A DNA stretch of 13,728 nt, taken from contig JAILFI010000072.1 of NCBI GenBank assembly GCA_024697655.1, positions 1 through 13,728 of the forward strand, written 5' to 3'. Below, in pieces: positions 1 to 8,105 of the stretch (its first letter is position 1; the number at the start of each line of letters is the position of its first letter). The position numbers and the translations under genes were made by a program. The stretch comes from Clostridiales bacterium. Its GTDB lineage: Bacteria > Bacillota_A > Clostridia > Peptostreptococcales > Anaerovoracaceae. The notes under the pieces were generated by a model. It was not told the DNA's origin, ran no database searches, and saw only the letters and a program-made list of their open reading frames with translations.

Positions 1-1009
1 TGTGACTGAATTCGCCGAAGGCAAAGACTGCAGCGTTATACTTATGGGCTGCGGCGACGGATACGTCGCGCTCGCCAGCCGGCTCAAAAATAAATTCCCC
101 TCGAACGTCATAGCGCCGTACATAGACATTTCCCTGATGGAAAATCTCATCAACAAGGAAAACTTCTACGACTTCTGCGAAAAGAACGGCGTGGCGTACC
201 CGGATACGTTCGTCCACAGAAAAGAGATGGACAAGGATGTCGAGCTTCCGTTCGGCGGACCGTTCATTATAAAACCGTCCAACGGCATACAGTACTGGAA
301 GCACCCCTACCCCACGCAGAAAAAGGTTTACAAAGTCGACACCCGCGCAGAGCTTGACGGAGTGCTGGACGATATATACGGTTCCGGCTACTCCGATTCC
401 GTCATAATACAGAACTATATCCCCGGAGACGACAGCTACATGCGCGTCCTCACCTGCTATTCCGACAGAAACGGCAAGGTAAAGATGATGTGCCTCGGCC
501 ACGTGCTTCTTGAAGAACACACTCCGCACGGCATAGGAAACCACGCCGTGATCATTACGGAATACGAGGAAAAGCTCATGCTGACCTTCAGAGATCTCCT
601 CGAAATGCTCGAATATACAGGTTTTTCGAACTTCGACATAAAATTCGACAGGCGCGACGGAAAGTTCAAAGCATTCGAGATCAACACGCGCCAGGGCCGC
701 AGCAACTACTACGTCACCAATGCGGGCGCCAACATCGCAAAGCTGGTCGTCGAGGATTACATCGAGGACAAGCCGGCGGAGTTCTGCGCGGTCACGGAGG
801 AACACCTCTGGACGGTCGTCCCGAACAGTGTCATGAAGACCTACATCAAGGACCCGAAGAACCGCGCCCGCGTGAAAGCGCTGCAGAAGGCCGGCAAGGC
901 GGCAAATCCCCTCAAATACGCCTATGATAATGGCATCAAACGGCGTCTCAGGCTGACCAAGTCGCTGCTCGGCCAGAACGTCAAATTCAAGAAGTATCTG
1001 GGCAAATAG
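1..1009 (+). CDS. ATP-grasp carboxylate-amine ligase (5' truncated by window edge)
   Basis: The reading frame is open to the left edge, so the visible 335 residues lack the true N-terminus; the GTG at base 2 is probably not the start. Seen: a nucleotide-binding-like start (VILMGCGDGYVAL), a central segment with GGPFIIKPSNG typical of the ATP-grasp lysine region (about residues 85-95), a loop with VIIQNYIPGDDSYMRVL, and the late metal-binding stretch FSNFDIKFDRRDGKFKAFEINTRQGRSNYY (about residues 212-242; NFDIKF, EINTRQGRSN). These fit the ATP-grasp fold, which joins a carboxylate to an amine using ATP. The set resembles D-aspartate-ligase-like proteins of Firmicutes cell-wall synthesis, but I cannot assign a substrate. 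It lies 23 bp upstream of rho on the same strand. Its first 640 bases use the Ile codon ATA at least ten times, unlike the genes that follow. Confidence 0.75.
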   Translation, partial: VTEFAEGKDCSVILMGCGDGYVALASRLKNKFPSNVIAPYIDISLMENLINKENFYDFCEKNGVAYPDTFVHRKEMDKDVELPFGGPFIIKPSNGIQYWKHPYPTQKKVYKVDTRAELDGVLDDIYGSGYSDSVIIQNYIPGDDSYMRVLTCYSDRNGKVKMMCLGHVLLEEHTPHGIGNHAVIITEYEEKLMLTFRDLLEMLEYTGFSNFDIKFDRRDGKFKAFEINTRQGRSNYYVTNAGANIAKLVVEDYIEDKPAEFCAVTEEHLWTVVPNSVMKTYIKDPKNRARVKALQKAGKAANPLKYAYDNGIKRRLRLTKSLLGQNVKFKKYLGK

Positions 1010-1032
1010 TCTCTGCCCGCAGGCGATTCCCA

Positions 1033-2442
1033 ATGGACGAAACACTGCTGAGATCAAAGAAGATCGGGGAACTCAAGGAACTGGCCAAAGCGGCCGGTGT
1101 TCCCGCCTACTATAAATACAAAAAAGAAGAACTGGTCGGAAAGCTGCTCGAACTCGCCGAAGCGGGGTTTGCAGCGGCGGAAACGCAGACACCGCAGGAT
1201 GCGGAAAAGCCTGTGCCGGAGGAGCCTGCTGCGGAAACCGCGCAGAAGGCAGACCGCAAAGAGCACAGCGGCGGCCGCAGGCAGGACCGCCAGGAACGGT
1301 ATGAAGTCGAAGGAGTCCTCGAACTCGCCGACGGCGGATTCGGGTTTCTGCGATTCCACAACTACCTGACCAGCGACCGGGACATCTACGTGTCGCAGAC
1401 GCAGATCCGCCGGTTCAATCTGAAGACCGGGGACAAGATCTTCGGCATTGCCAGACATCCGGCACCCACCGAGAAGTTCGGCGCGCTTCTGTATGTGACG
1501 ACGGTCAACGGCGAAGAACCGGGTGCGGCAAGACGGCGGCCGGATTTTGACAGACTGACACCGGTCTTCCCGCAGGAACGGCTGCGGCTGGAAAACGGGC
1601 AGGCGGACCTCTCGATGCGCGTCATGGATCTGGTGGCACCCATCGGCAAGGGACAGCGCGGACTCATCGTGGCGGCGCCCAAAGCCGGCAAGACCGTACT
1701 GCTCAAGAAAGTGGCCGCCAGCATCGAAAAACTGCACCCTGAATGCGAACTGATCGTGCTCCTTGTGGACGAGCGTCCGGAGGAAGTCACGGATATGAAG
1801 CGGTCTCTCACGAGCGGCGAAGTCATCTACTCGACATTTGACGAGCAGCCCCAGCACCACATCAAAGTTGCCGAAATGGTCCTGGCGCGGGCGATGCGGC
1901 TCGCCGAGCATGGCAAGGATATCGTGATCCTGCTCGACAGCATCACGCGTCTGGCAAGGGCGTACAACCTCGTGGAGCCCCCGTCGGGCAGAACGCTTTC
2001 CGGCGGTCTGGACCCGGCTGCGCTGTACCGGCCGAAGAAGTTCTTCGGGGCGGCGCGCAACCTGGAAGAAGGCGGCAGCATCACGATCCTGGCGACCGCG
2101 CTGGTCGAGACCGGCAGCCGGATGGACGACGTGATCTACGAGGAGTTCAAAGGCACCGGCAATATGGAACTCCACCTCGACCGCGGGCTGTCCGAGAAGC
2201 GCATCTTCCCGGCGATCGATCTCAACTCGTCCGGCACGAGAAGGGAAGACCTGCTCATGGATCAGGAGGAGATGGAAGCCGTCTGGTACATGCGGCGTGC
2301 GCTGGCAAGCGGCGACACCCAGGAAGCGACGGAGCTCATCATCGACACGCTGATGCAAACGCGCGACAACCGTGAATTCATGCGGATCATCCCGAAGATG
2401 CGGGAGTTCCGCGGCAGCCGCCGGCAGACGGGCGGCAAATAG
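1033..2442 (+). CDS. rho: transcription termination factor Rho
   Basis: Hexameric RNA-dependent ATPase that ends transcription by translocating along nascent RNA. 469 aa. The N-terminal helical Rho_N domain is at about 4-42 ([15 protein letters not shown]). A Glu/Pro/Ala-rich then basic linker covers about 43-90. The cold-shock-like RNA-binding domain is at about 91-165, with GGFGFLRF and [12 protein letters not shown]. The RecA-like ATPase follows: Walker A APKAGKT at 215-221, the VDERPEEV segment at 245-252, Walker B DIVILLDS at 296-303, and the LSGGLDP and GTGNMEL loops that contact RNA and the neighbouring subunit. All key residues appear intact. The ATG is supported by homology of the first 40 residues; the upstream region has no convincing ribosome binding site (only a weak AGGCG), so translation may be coupled to the preceding gene. 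Confidence 0.98.
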   Translation: MDETLLRSKKIGELKELAKAAGVPAYYKYKKEELVGKLLELAEAGFAAAETQTPQDAEKPVPEEPAAETAQKADRKEHSGGRRQDRQERYEVEGVLELADGGFGFLRFHNYLTSDRDIYVSQTQIRRFNLKTGDKIFGIARHPAPTEKFGALLYVTTVNGEEPGAARRRPDFDRLTPVFPQERLRLENGQADLSMRVMDLVAPIGKGQRGLIVAAPKAGKTVLLKKVAASIEKLHPECELIVLLVDERPEEVTDMKRSLTSGEVIYSTFDEQPQHHIKVAEMVLARAMRLAEHGKDIVILLDSITRLARAYNLVEPPSGRTLSGGLDPAALYRPKKFFGAARNLEEGGSITILATALVETGSRMDDVIYEEFKGTGNMELHLDRGLSEKRIFPAIDLNSSGTRREDLLMDQEEMEAVWYMRRALASGDTQEATELIIDTLMQTRDNREFMRIIPKMREFRGSRRQTGGK

Positions 2443-2469
2443 ATACAGCAAAAGGAACGAACACGATAG

Positions 2470-3579
2470 ATGGATCTGAAACGGATATTTATCAAAGACG
2501 CATGCCCCACCAAGACGGGCGGACAGGCGGTCCTGAACGGCATCATGATGAAGGGGCCGGAAAAGACAGCCGTCGCGGTGCGCCTCCCCGACGAAACGAT
2601 GCATATCAAGATCGAGGAGAACAAACCGCAGATGAAGATCGCGAAAGTGCCTTTCGTGCGCGGCGTCTTTGTGTTCGTCAATTCCCTCGTGCAGGGAACG
2701 CGGATCCTGACCTATTCGGCGGATGTCCTCGAGACCTTCGAACGGGAACATCCGGGGTTTTATGAGGAGAAGGAGAGCGCGGCCGCAGAGGCGGACGGTG
2801 ACGGCGGGCAGTCCGCGGTCCGGGAAGCCGCCGCGGCGCTCACCGAAGAGAAAAAAGAAGAAGGCGGGTTTTACGGCTGGCTGGTGCGCCGGTTCGGGGA
2901 AAAAGGTGCCTGGAACTTCGCGCTTGCCATGTCCGTGATCGGGGCGATCCTGGCGACGGTGCTGATCTTTATCATCGCGCCGACGATCGTCGTCAACCTG
3001 CTCAAGCATGTGACGGAAAACGAGATCATTCTCAATCTGACCGAGGGCGTGCTGCGCATCCTCATGTTCATCGGGTACGTCGTACTCATCGCCAGGATGG
3101 AGGAGATCAAGGACGTCTTCCGGTATCACGGCGCGGAGCACAAGACGATCCACTGCTATGAGAACGGGCTGGAACTGACGCCGGCGAACGCGCAGCAGTT
3201 CTACACACTGCACCCGCGCTGCGGCACGAGTTTTCTGATGTTCGTTCTGGTCATTAGTCTGATCCTGTTCTCCCTGCTTGGCTGGCCCAATCTGTTCTGG
3301 CGGATCGTTTCGCGGCTCCTGCTTCTGCCGGTCATCGCCGGGCTGTCGTTCGAACTGCTCCGGTGGGCAGGGCGCAGCGACAACATCGTTGTGAAGATCC
3401 TCAGCATCCCGGGACTGCTCCTGCAAAAGCTGACCACCAACGAGCCGACGGACAGCCATCTCGAGGTCGCCATCGCGGCGATGAAAGCGGTCCTCTCCGA
3501 GGACGGGCAGACAGGGGAAGGGCTGTGCGACAAGGACGGCCGCATCTATGAACCGCATGTGATCAAAGAACCTGCCTGA
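2470..3579 (+). CDS. yqhQ: DUF1385 / YqhQ-family integral membrane protein
   Basis: 369 aa; conserved Firmicutes membrane protein with no function I can state. Seen: the family start GGQAVLNGIMMKGP at 17-30; the HGAEHKTIHCYENG signature at 220-233; CGTSFLMFVL at 251-260; and a C-terminal LLLQKLTTNEP at 316-326. Hydrophobic helices lie at about 152-180, 192-210, 253-271 and 276-299. Between about residues 97 and 135 there is a charged, Ala/Glu-rich stretch of low complexity that looks like a family-specific insertion and makes the protein longer than the roughly 300 residues I expect for YqhQ. An AAAGGA sequence lies 13 nt before the ATG, a slightly long spacing. It sits between rho and prmC, a neighbourhood common for this family in clostridia. 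Confidence 0.92.
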   Translation: MDLKRIFIKDACPTKTGGQAVLNGIMMKGPEKTAVAVRLPDETMHIKIEENKPQMKIAKVPFVRGVFVFVNSLVQGTRILTYSADVLETFEREHPGFYEEKESAAAEADGDGGQSAVREAAAALTEEKKEEGGFYGWLVRRFGEKGAWNFALAMSVIGAILATVLIFIIAPTIVVNLLKHVTENEIILNLTEGVLRILMFIGYVVLIARMEEIKDVFRYHGAEHKTIHCYENGLELTPANAQQFYTLHPRCGTSFLMFVLVISLILFSLLGWPNLFWRIVSRLLLLPVIAGLSFELLRWAGRSDNIVVKILSIPGLLLQKLTTNEPTDSHLEVAIAAMKAVLSEDGQTGEGLCDKDGRIYEPHVIKEPA

Positions 3580-3612
3580 AAAGGCGATTCCTGAAGATAT
3601 AACGGAGGTACC

Positions 3613-4557
3613 ATGAGCTTTTTACTCGTATCGGACATCATCAAGATGGCGCAGAAACAGCTCGAAGAAGCCGGCGTCGAAGACGTCAAGGGCGACGCGG
3701 AAGCGCTCTACTGCTATCTCAAACACGTCGACCGGGCGCGGTTTTTCCTGTCCTGGTCCAATCCGGCGGATGATCTGACCTGTGAGAACTACTTCGATCT
3801 GGTGGCAAGACGCTGCAAGCGCGAACCGCTGCAGCTGATCACCGGCGAACAGGAATTCATGGGCATCCCGATCAAGACGAAGAAGGGCGTACTCATCCCG
3901 CGGCTCGATACGGAAGTCGTGGCGATGGCGGCGGAGCTGCTCCTGAAAGAGCAGAAGAACAAAACAGTCCTCGACCTCTGCTGCGGCAGCGGTGCGCTGG
4001 GCATCGCACTCGCCAAACGCGCGGATGCGAAGGTGACGTTTGCCGACATCTCCGAGGCGGCGGTCTCCCTGACGAAGGAGAACATCGTGATGAACGCGGT
4101 CAAAGGCGCGGACGTCGTCTGGGGCGATCTGTTCGACCCGGTCGCGAAGAAGCGCTTCGGCATGATCGTCAGCAACCCGCCCTACATCGAGACGGCTGTG
4201 ATCCCCACGCTGATGCCGGAAGTCAGGCAGTGGGAACCGCTGTCCGCGCTCAACGGCGGCGCGGACGGGCTGGACTTTTACCGCCGGATCATCGACGGGG
4301 CCCCGGCCCATCTCAAGAAAGGCGGCACCCTGGTGCTGGAGATCGGCAGCGATCAGGCATACGGCGTGACCGAACTGCTGGAGAAGTCTCCGGCCTTCAC
4401 GGAGATCAAGGTCATCAAAGATCTGGCGCACAACGACCGCGTCGTGACGGCGCAGTTCGACTGGAAAGCGGCCAGACTGGTCTCCAGAGTCACAAGAAAA
4501 CTTGGCAAGATCCCGGCAGCGGAAGGACTGCCGGAAGAAGAGGGGGATGAAGCATGA
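3613..4557 (+). CDS. prmC: peptide chain release factor N5-glutamine methyltransferase PrmC (HemK)
   Basis: Methylates the glutamine of the GGQ motif in release factors RF1 and RF2 using S-adenosylmethionine. 314 aa. Seen: an N-terminal helical release-factor-binding domain (about 1-75), [13 protein letters not shown] at 72-84, VLIPRLDTE at 93-101, SAM-binding [17 protein letters not shown] at 119-135, and the catalytic NPPY at 188-191. The family core ends near the DRVV at 275-278, so about 30 extra residues form a charged tail here. A GGAGGT lies only 3 nt before the ATG, an unusually short spacing, but the first residues match the family start better than the Met at residue 12. The stop overlaps the dtd start by 4 nt (ATGA). 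prfA, often next to prmC, is not present in this window. Confidence 0.96.
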   Translation: MSFLLVSDIIKMAQKQLEEAGVEDVKGDAEALYCYLKHVDRARFFLSWSNPADDLTCENYFDLVARRCKREPLQLITGEQEFMGIPIKTKKGVLIPRLDTEVVAMAAELLLKEQKNKTVLDLCCGSGALGIALAKRADAKVTFADISEAAVSLTKENIVMNAVKGADVVWGDLFDPVAKKRFGMIVSNPPYIETAVIPTLMPEVRQWEPLSALNGGADGLDFYRRIIDGAPAHLKKGGTLVLEIGSDQAYGVTELLEKSPAFTEIKVIKDLAHNDRVVTAQFDWKAARLVSRVTRKLGKIPAAEGLPEEEGDEA

Positions 4558-5000
4558 AGATGGTCATCCAGCGCGTCAACCACGCCTCCGTTACCATAGA
4601 CGGCAAAGTGCACGGCGCGATCGAAAAAGGCTTTCTGGTGCTCCTTGGGGTCGGACAGGACGACACCGAGGAAATTGCGGATAAATACGTCAAGAAGATG
4701 GCCGGTCTTAGGATCTTCGATGATGAAGAGGGCAAGACCAACCTGTCGCTCGACCAGGTCGGCGGCAGCGTTCTGCTGATCTCGCAGTTCACACTCTACG
4801 CGAACTGCAAAAAGGGCTACCGGCCGAGCTTTATCGAGGCGGGCGATCCAGCCAAAGCGGAGCAACTGTACGAATACGTTATCGCAAAAACAAAGGAAAC
4901 CGTTCCGAACGTTCAGACCGGCATCTTCGGAGCCGAGATGAAAGTGGAGCTCGAAAACGACGGGCCGTTCACGATCGTCCTCGAGGGACTTGAAAAGTGA
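4554..5000 (+). CDS. dtd: D-aminoacyl-tRNA deacylase
   Basis: Hydrolyses D-amino acids (and glycine mis-attached to tRNA-Ala) from tRNA, a proofreading activity in the cytoplasm. 148 aa, the normal length for the DTD family. Seen: the N-terminal strand [24 protein letters not shown] at 77-83 (active-site strand with the conserved SQFTL), and NDGPFT at 135-140 containing the Gly-Pro pair of the chirality-checking loop. The ATG overlaps the prmC stop codon in ATGA, preceded by AGGGGG at 4541-4546 with a 7-nt spacing, so it is translationally coupled and clearly in the same operon. The 3' end in turn overlaps the next gene by 4 nt. Confidence 0.97.
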   Translation: MKMVIQRVNHASVTIDGKVHGAIEKGFLVLLGVGQDDTEEIADKYVKKMAGLRIFDDEEGKTNLSLDQVGGSVLLISQFTLYANCKKGYRPSFIEAGDPAKAEQLYEYVIAKTKETVPNVQTGIFGAEMKVELENDGPFTIVLEGLEK

Positions 5001-6115
5001 AGACAGGTAAATCATCAAACGCAGAGGGTGGACTCAAGAAAAAAGAAAAGAAATCTCTGATACTGCTTCTGATCGCAGGGCTCCTGCTGGTATCGCTGGC
5101 AGGGTGCGGATCGGACGAAGAAGAGTATCGCTCGGAAGGTGAGGATACGAAGATCGAGATCACCGGCTACAATGCGTATCCGGACGGGCACGACTACTTC
5201 CTGAAGGAGGGAGACAAGGTCGCTGTGATCTCGCCGTCTGAACTGCCGAGCCGCGAACAGGTCGACGCGGTGCTCGAAGGGCTCGAAGGCTGGGGCTATG
5301 TCCCTGTCGAGGGGAAATATGTCTGCCCCGAGGTCCGCACCATGGAGGAACAGATCGAAGATCTGACCTGGGCACTGAACGATCCTGAGATCAAGGCGAT
5401 CTACTGCGTCCGCGGCGGCTACGCGTCGGCGGAAGTCATGGATACGACCGGTCTGGATCTGATCAAAAAGGCGGACAAGCCGATCATCGGGTACAGCGAC
5501 ATCACCGTTTACCATTCCGCGTGGACCATGGCGGGCGTGCCGTCGATCCACGCCAGCATGAGCGCGACGTTCATGGATCTGCCGGAGGAATGCGCCGAGG
5601 TGCAGCAGCACATGATGATGGGTGAGATCCCGTCCTACAAGTGCGAGACGGAATTCAAAGGGATCAATGGCGAAGCCGAGGGCATCCTGGTGGGAGGCAA
5701 TCTGTCCACCTTTGTAACCGTCCTGCAGACCGCGTATGACTGCACGACGATGGATGAACCGTACATCCTCTTCCTGGAGGATGTGGACGATAACTTCCGG
5801 GAGATCCACCGGTATCTGACGATCCTGGATCACTGCGGGGCGCTTGACCGCGCGGCGGGGATCATCTTCGGCGAGTTCACGATGCTGCCGGCGGACGACG
5901 AGGCCAACTTCGGTGTGATCCGCGGCGGGCTGTTCGAATCCGTCGCAGAGATGATCACACGGCAGTTCCTGGCGGACAGAGACATCCCGGTGGCGTTCGG
6001 GTTCCCGGCAGGACACGGGGAAGTCAACTACCCGCTGCTCATGGGCGAGCCTGTCCACCTCAATGTTACGGACGACTTCTACACGATTGACTGGACGGGC
6101 ACAGAAGCGCTGTAA
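4997..6115 (+). CDS. S66-family LD-carboxypeptidase, predicted lipoprotein
   Basis: Serine peptidase of the LdcA/MccF family, which removes the terminal D-Ala from tetrapeptide stems of peptidoglycan or cleaves related L,D bonds. 372 aa. The start is the GTG overlapping the dtd stop (GTGA), preceded by GAGGGA at 4983-4988. Seen: a basic N-region with KKKEKK, a hydrophobic helix at 20-33 and a lipobox LAGC with Cys37, so the mature enzyme should be lipid-anchored outside the membrane. The enzyme starts near residue 72 ([10 protein letters not shown]). The likely catalytic triad is Ser167 in GYSDIT, Glu261 in LFLEDVDDN and His340 in GFPAGHG. Many family members are cytoplasmic, so the lipoprotein signal is noteworthy. 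Subfamily and natural substrate cannot be told from this sequence. Confidence 0.9.
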   Translation: MKTGKSSNAEGGLKKKEKKSLILLLIAGLLLVSLAGCGSDEEEYRSEGEDTKIEITGYNAYPDGHDYFLKEGDKVAVISPSELPSREQVDAVLEGLEGWGYVPVEGKYVCPEVRTMEEQIEDLTWALNDPEIKAIYCVRGGYASAEVMDTTGLDLIKKADKPIIGYSDITVYHSAWTMAGVPSIHASMSATFMDLPEECAEVQQHMMMGEIPSYKCETEFKGINGEAEGILVGGNLSTFVTVLQTAYDCTTMDEPYILFLEDVDDNFREIHRYLTILDHCGALDRAAGIIFGEFTMLPADDEANFGVIRGGLFESVAEMITRQFLADRDIPVAFGFPAGHGEVNYPLLMGEPVHLNVTDDFYTIDWTGTEAL

Positions 6116-6125
6116 AAGTAATGTA

Positions 6126-6198
6126 AGCGAGGCGCAGCCAGTCCAGTTCGAGCGCATCGTTTTCAGATGCGGGAGAACGGCTGGCTGACAGCCGCGCT
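6126..6198. repeat. intergenic hairpin element A (related to element B)
   Basis: Nested inverted repeats after the carboxypeptidase stop. Basal stem AGCG-A-GGC (6126-6133) pairs with GCC-G-CGCT (6191-6198). Second stem CAGCCAG (6135-6141) pairs with CTGGCTG (6181-6187). GTTC (6146-6149) can pair with GAAC (6175-6178). Apical stem CGCATC (6153-6158) pairs with GATGCG (6166-6171) around the 7-nt loop GTTTTCA. It shares the blocks GCGC, CGAG, CGTTYTCAG and CTGACAGCCGC with element B at nearly identical offsets. It would be transcribed as 3' UTR of the upstream operon and ends 14 bp before the rpmE promoter. A TTTTT follows at 6204-6208, so a weak terminator role is possible. Confidence 0.6.
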
Positions 6199-6212
6199 AT
6201 TCATTTTTGCTC

Positions 6213-6241
6213 TTGCACTCAGCGATTCCTTGTGATATAGT
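6213..6241 (+). promoter_or_regulatory. sigma-70-type promoter of rpmE
   Basis: -35 TTGCAC (6213-6218), 17-bp spacer, -10 TATAGT (6236-6241), with an extended -10 TG at 6233-6234. The expected start is near 6248, giving a leader of about 70 nt before rpmE. Both hexamers and the spacing are close to consensus. Confidence 0.8.
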
Positions 6242-6247
6242 CATAAG

Positions 6248-6304
6248 GCGCGTGAGCAAACGCGCGGAAAATTATTGTCTACAGACTTTTGGCTCGGCCA
6301 AAAG
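6248..6304 (+). promoter_or_regulatory. two-hairpin 5' leader of rpmE (possible L31 leader)
   Basis: The predicted 5' end begins with a perfect hairpin, GCGCGT (6248-6253) and ACGCGC (6260-6265) with loop GAGCAA. A second perfect hairpin, CTTTTGGC (6286-6293) and GCCAAAAG (6297-6304) with a 3-nt loop, stands just before the GAGGTGAG ribosome binding site. Ribosomal protein leaders for L31 have been described in several bacterial groups; whether this belongs to one of them is inference. Confidence 0.5.
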
Positions 6305-6319
6305 AAAGAGGTGAGAAGC

Positions 6320-6520
6320 ATGAAGGAAGGAATCCATCCGAACTATATGGAATGTAAAGTTACTTGCGCATGCGGAAACACGTTCACCACGATGTCTGAT
6401 AAGCCCGAAATGAGACTGGACATCTGCTCTGCGTGTCATCCGTTCTTTACAGGCCAGCAGAAGAATATGACCCGCGGCGGTCGTATCGAAAAGTTCAAGA
6501 ACAAGTACAACCTGGACTAG
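6320..6520 (+). CDS. rpmE: 50S ribosomal protein L31 (zinc-binding, C+ form)
   Basis: 66 aa, normal for bacterial L31, which sits at the central protuberance of the large subunit and contacts the small subunit. Seen: KEGIHPNY at 2-9, Cys16 and Cys18 (CAC), Cys36 and Cys39 (CSAC), and the family signature HPFFTGQQK at 40-48. These four cysteines make the zinc ribbon, so this is the C+ paralogue rather than the zinc-independent form. The ATG at 6320 has GAGGTGAG at 6308-6315; a longer in-frame reading from a TTG at 6275 runs through the leader hairpin and has no ribosome binding site, so I reject it. rpmE is usually found directly after rho in Firmicutes; here it is about 3.9 kb downstream with its own promoter and terminator. 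Confidence 0.97.
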   Translation: MKEGIHPNYMECKVTCACGNTFTTMSDKPEMRLDICSACHPFFTGQQKNMTRGGRIEKFKNKYNLD

Positions 6521-6544
6521 TTCTTGGCTCAAAAGTGCGTATAG

Positions 6545-6578
6545 AAAGAAGTGCAGATCCGTCTGCGCTTCTTTTTTT
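6545..6578 (+). terminator. rho-independent terminator after rpmE
   Basis: A 13-bp stem with one internal G-T pair: AAAGAAG-T-GCAGA (6545-6557) against TCTGC-G-CTTCTTT (6562-6574), tetraloop TCCG, ending in an uninterrupted T run to 6578. It is a strong intrinsic terminator for rpmE. Confidence 0.92.
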
Positions 6579-6593
6579 CCGGAGGAACCTATT

Positions 6594-7766
6594 GTGCTGA
6601 ACGAAAAGAAAGTCGAACACATCGAGCTCTTTTATGATCTGATCTTCGTTTACTGCATCTGCAAACTGACGGCGCTGCTGGCGCCGATGACCGAGCATTT
6701 TACGGACTTCAGTCCGCTGCCGGTCTACTTTGTGCTGTTTCTGACGCTGCTGCAGATCTGGACTTTCACGACATTCCTCATCAACCGGTACGGGTACCGG
6801 CATATGGCGGATTATCTGTGCATCTTCGTCAACATGTTCTTTCTGTTTTATATGGCGGACGGCATCCGGGACGGCTGGGGCGGCAGCACGTTCCTCCGGT
6901 TCCATGCCGCATGGGTGCTGATCCTTGTGAACCTCGGCATCCAGTTTGCCTGGAAACTCCACAAGCACGTGTGCATGGACGGGCTGGACGAGAAGATCAT
7001 CCGGCGGTATATGGCGATCCTCTTCACGGAATCGCTCCTCGCGGCGTTCACCGTCCCGCTGTACCTGACGACCGGGATCGACCTGACCGTCGTGCCGCTC
7101 ACCGCCGGGGCAGTCATGACCGCGCTTTCCAACAAGCTGTTCAGCAGGCGGCCGGTCGCGTTCGGGCATCTCGCGGAACGCGTTTCCTTGCTGATCGTCG
7201 TCACCTTCGGCGAGATGGTCGTCGCGATCTCCCGCTACTTCACGGCGTCTGCCGAGCCTTACTTCGGGTTCGTTGTTTTCCTGATCGTATTCGGGATGTT
7301 CCTGATCTATCTGTTCGATTACTACAACTACCGCGACGAGTCCGTCAAGACAGCGGGCATCGGCTACGTCGTACTCAATATCCCGCTCATTTTCGGCATC
7401 AACAACGCCACCATGGCACTCGAGGCGATGCCCGAATCAACGTCGGGCACATGGCCGGAAACGGTCTATCTGATCCTGAGCCTGGCGGTGTTCCTGGCGT
7501 CCTTCCGCGGGCTGGCGCTGTACCACAAACCGGAGTTCCGCGGGAAGGAGACAGACAAACGGTACTTGCAGATGGCGGTTCCCGCGCTGCTCGTTCTGCT
7601 TGGCGCCGCGATGCTGCTTGTGCATGCGCAGCCGCGGATCTGCGCCGCGCTGGCAGTCGTGCTCATGTACGGGGTCCTCGCGCTCCGGTGGCTGTTCTTC
7701 CGGGCCAATACAAAAGAGCAGCGGATCGCTGCTTTCTGCGAGATCCGCCCGCGCTACGACGAATAG
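6594..7766 (+). CDS. low temperature requirement A (LtrA) family membrane protein
   Basis: 390 aa, highly hydrophobic, with about ten predicted membrane helices. Seen: the N-terminal LtrA signature VEHIELFYDLIFVYCICKL at about 7-25 and the second conserved block HLAERVSLLIVVTFGEMVVA at 192-211, both diagnostic for the family. LtrA was named from a Listeria locus needed for growth at low temperature; the biochemical role is unknown. The GTG start is supported by GGAGG at 6581-6585 with 8-nt spacing and by the signature beginning within the first ten residues. The RBS starts 3 nt after the rpmE terminator, leaving no room for a separate promoter in between. Other alleles of the name (ltrA also denotes a group II intron protein) do not apply. 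Confidence 0.88.
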   Translation: MLNEKKVEHIELFYDLIFVYCICKLTALLAPMTEHFTDFSPLPVYFVLFLTLLQIWTFTTFLINRYGYRHMADYLCIFVNMFFLFYMADGIRDGWGGSTFLRFHAAWVLILVNLGIQFAWKLHKHVCMDGLDEKIIRRYMAILFTESLLAAFTVPLYLTTGIDLTVVPLTAGAVMTALSNKLFSRRPVAFGHLAERVSLLIVVTFGEMVVAISRYFTASAEPYFGFVVFLIVFGMFLIYLFDYYNYRDESVKTAGIGYVVLNIPLIFGINNATMALEAMPESTSGTWPETVYLILSLAVFLASFRGLALYHKPEFRGKETDKRYLQMAVPALLVLLGAAMLLVHAQPRICAALAVVLMYGVLALRWLFFRANTKEQRIAAFCEIRPRYDE

Positions 7767-7787
7767 CGGATAGTGAACAAAATAAGA

Positions 7788-7811
7788 GCGCGTCAGCACG
7801 CGCCTTTGTTT
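7788..7811. terminator. bidirectional terminator between convergent genes
   Basis: Perfect hairpin GCGCGT (7788-7793) and ACGCGC (7798-7803) with loop CAGC. On the plus strand it is followed by CTTTGTTTTTTT; on the minus strand by TCTTATTTTG, so it can stop transcription from both the LtrA gene and the opposing GIY-YIG gene. The last codons and the stop of the GIY-YIG gene lie inside it. Confidence 0.8.
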
Positions 7812-8095
7812 TTTTGCATTTTTACAAGTGCCTCTTTCTGCGCGCGGGTGAGTTTTTTGATGGCGCGTTCTCTGGCCTGCGCTTCCCGCTTGTTGTCGTA
7901 TTCCTCGTGGTAGATGAGTTCCGCCGGAAGGCGTGATCTGGTGTACTTGGCGCCCTTGCCGGCATTGTGCGCGGCGACGCGGGCTGCAAGATCCGTGGTC
8001 CAGCCGGTGTAGAAGGTGCCATCGGCGCAGCGGAGGATGTAGACGTACTGCGGCTTGCCGGCGTTTTCCGGCAGCGGCGTTTTCGGCGATTCCAT
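7793..8095 (-). CDS. GIY-YIG domain protein, UPF0213 (YhbQ/YazA) type
   Basis: 100 aa, almost entirely one GIY-YIG nuclease fold. Seen: YVYILRC at 17-23 (the GIY position), FYTGWT at 28-33 (the YIG position, here YTG), Arg39 in DLAARVAAHN, the KYTRSRLPAELIYHEEY block at 50-66, and the conserved Glu76 in the ARERAIKKL helix. The family is widespread and small; a structure-selective nuclease role is suspected but no physiological function is settled. It starts 10 bp after the stop of the ArsR-type gene, and its AGGGGGG ribosome binding site overlaps that stop codon, so the two form a two-gene operon. The coding end (KNKGAC) is embedded in the shared terminator hairpin. Confidence 0.9.
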   Translation of the reverse strand: MESPKTPLPENAGKPQYVYILRCADGTFYTGWTTDLAARVAAHNAGKGAKYTRSRLPAELIYHEEYDNKREAQARERAIKKLTRAQKEALVKMQKNKGAC

Positions 8096-8105
8096 GAAAG
8101 CCCCC

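Noticed and set aside
1054..3558. 834-codon open frame on the minus strand opposite rho and yqhQ
   Set aside because: It is antisense to two clearly identified genes; the product is Arg/His/Asp-rich with no domain, as expected for a GC-rich shadow frame.
5015..6157. 380-codon minus-strand frame opposite the carboxypeptidase
   Set aside because: Antisense shadow of a gene with an intact catalytic triad; composition is typical of a shadow frame.
6275..6319. Longer N-terminus for L31 from a TTG at 6275
   Set aside because: The extension runs through the leader hairpin, lacks an RBS and is absent from the L31 family; the ATG at 6320 has GAGGTGAG.
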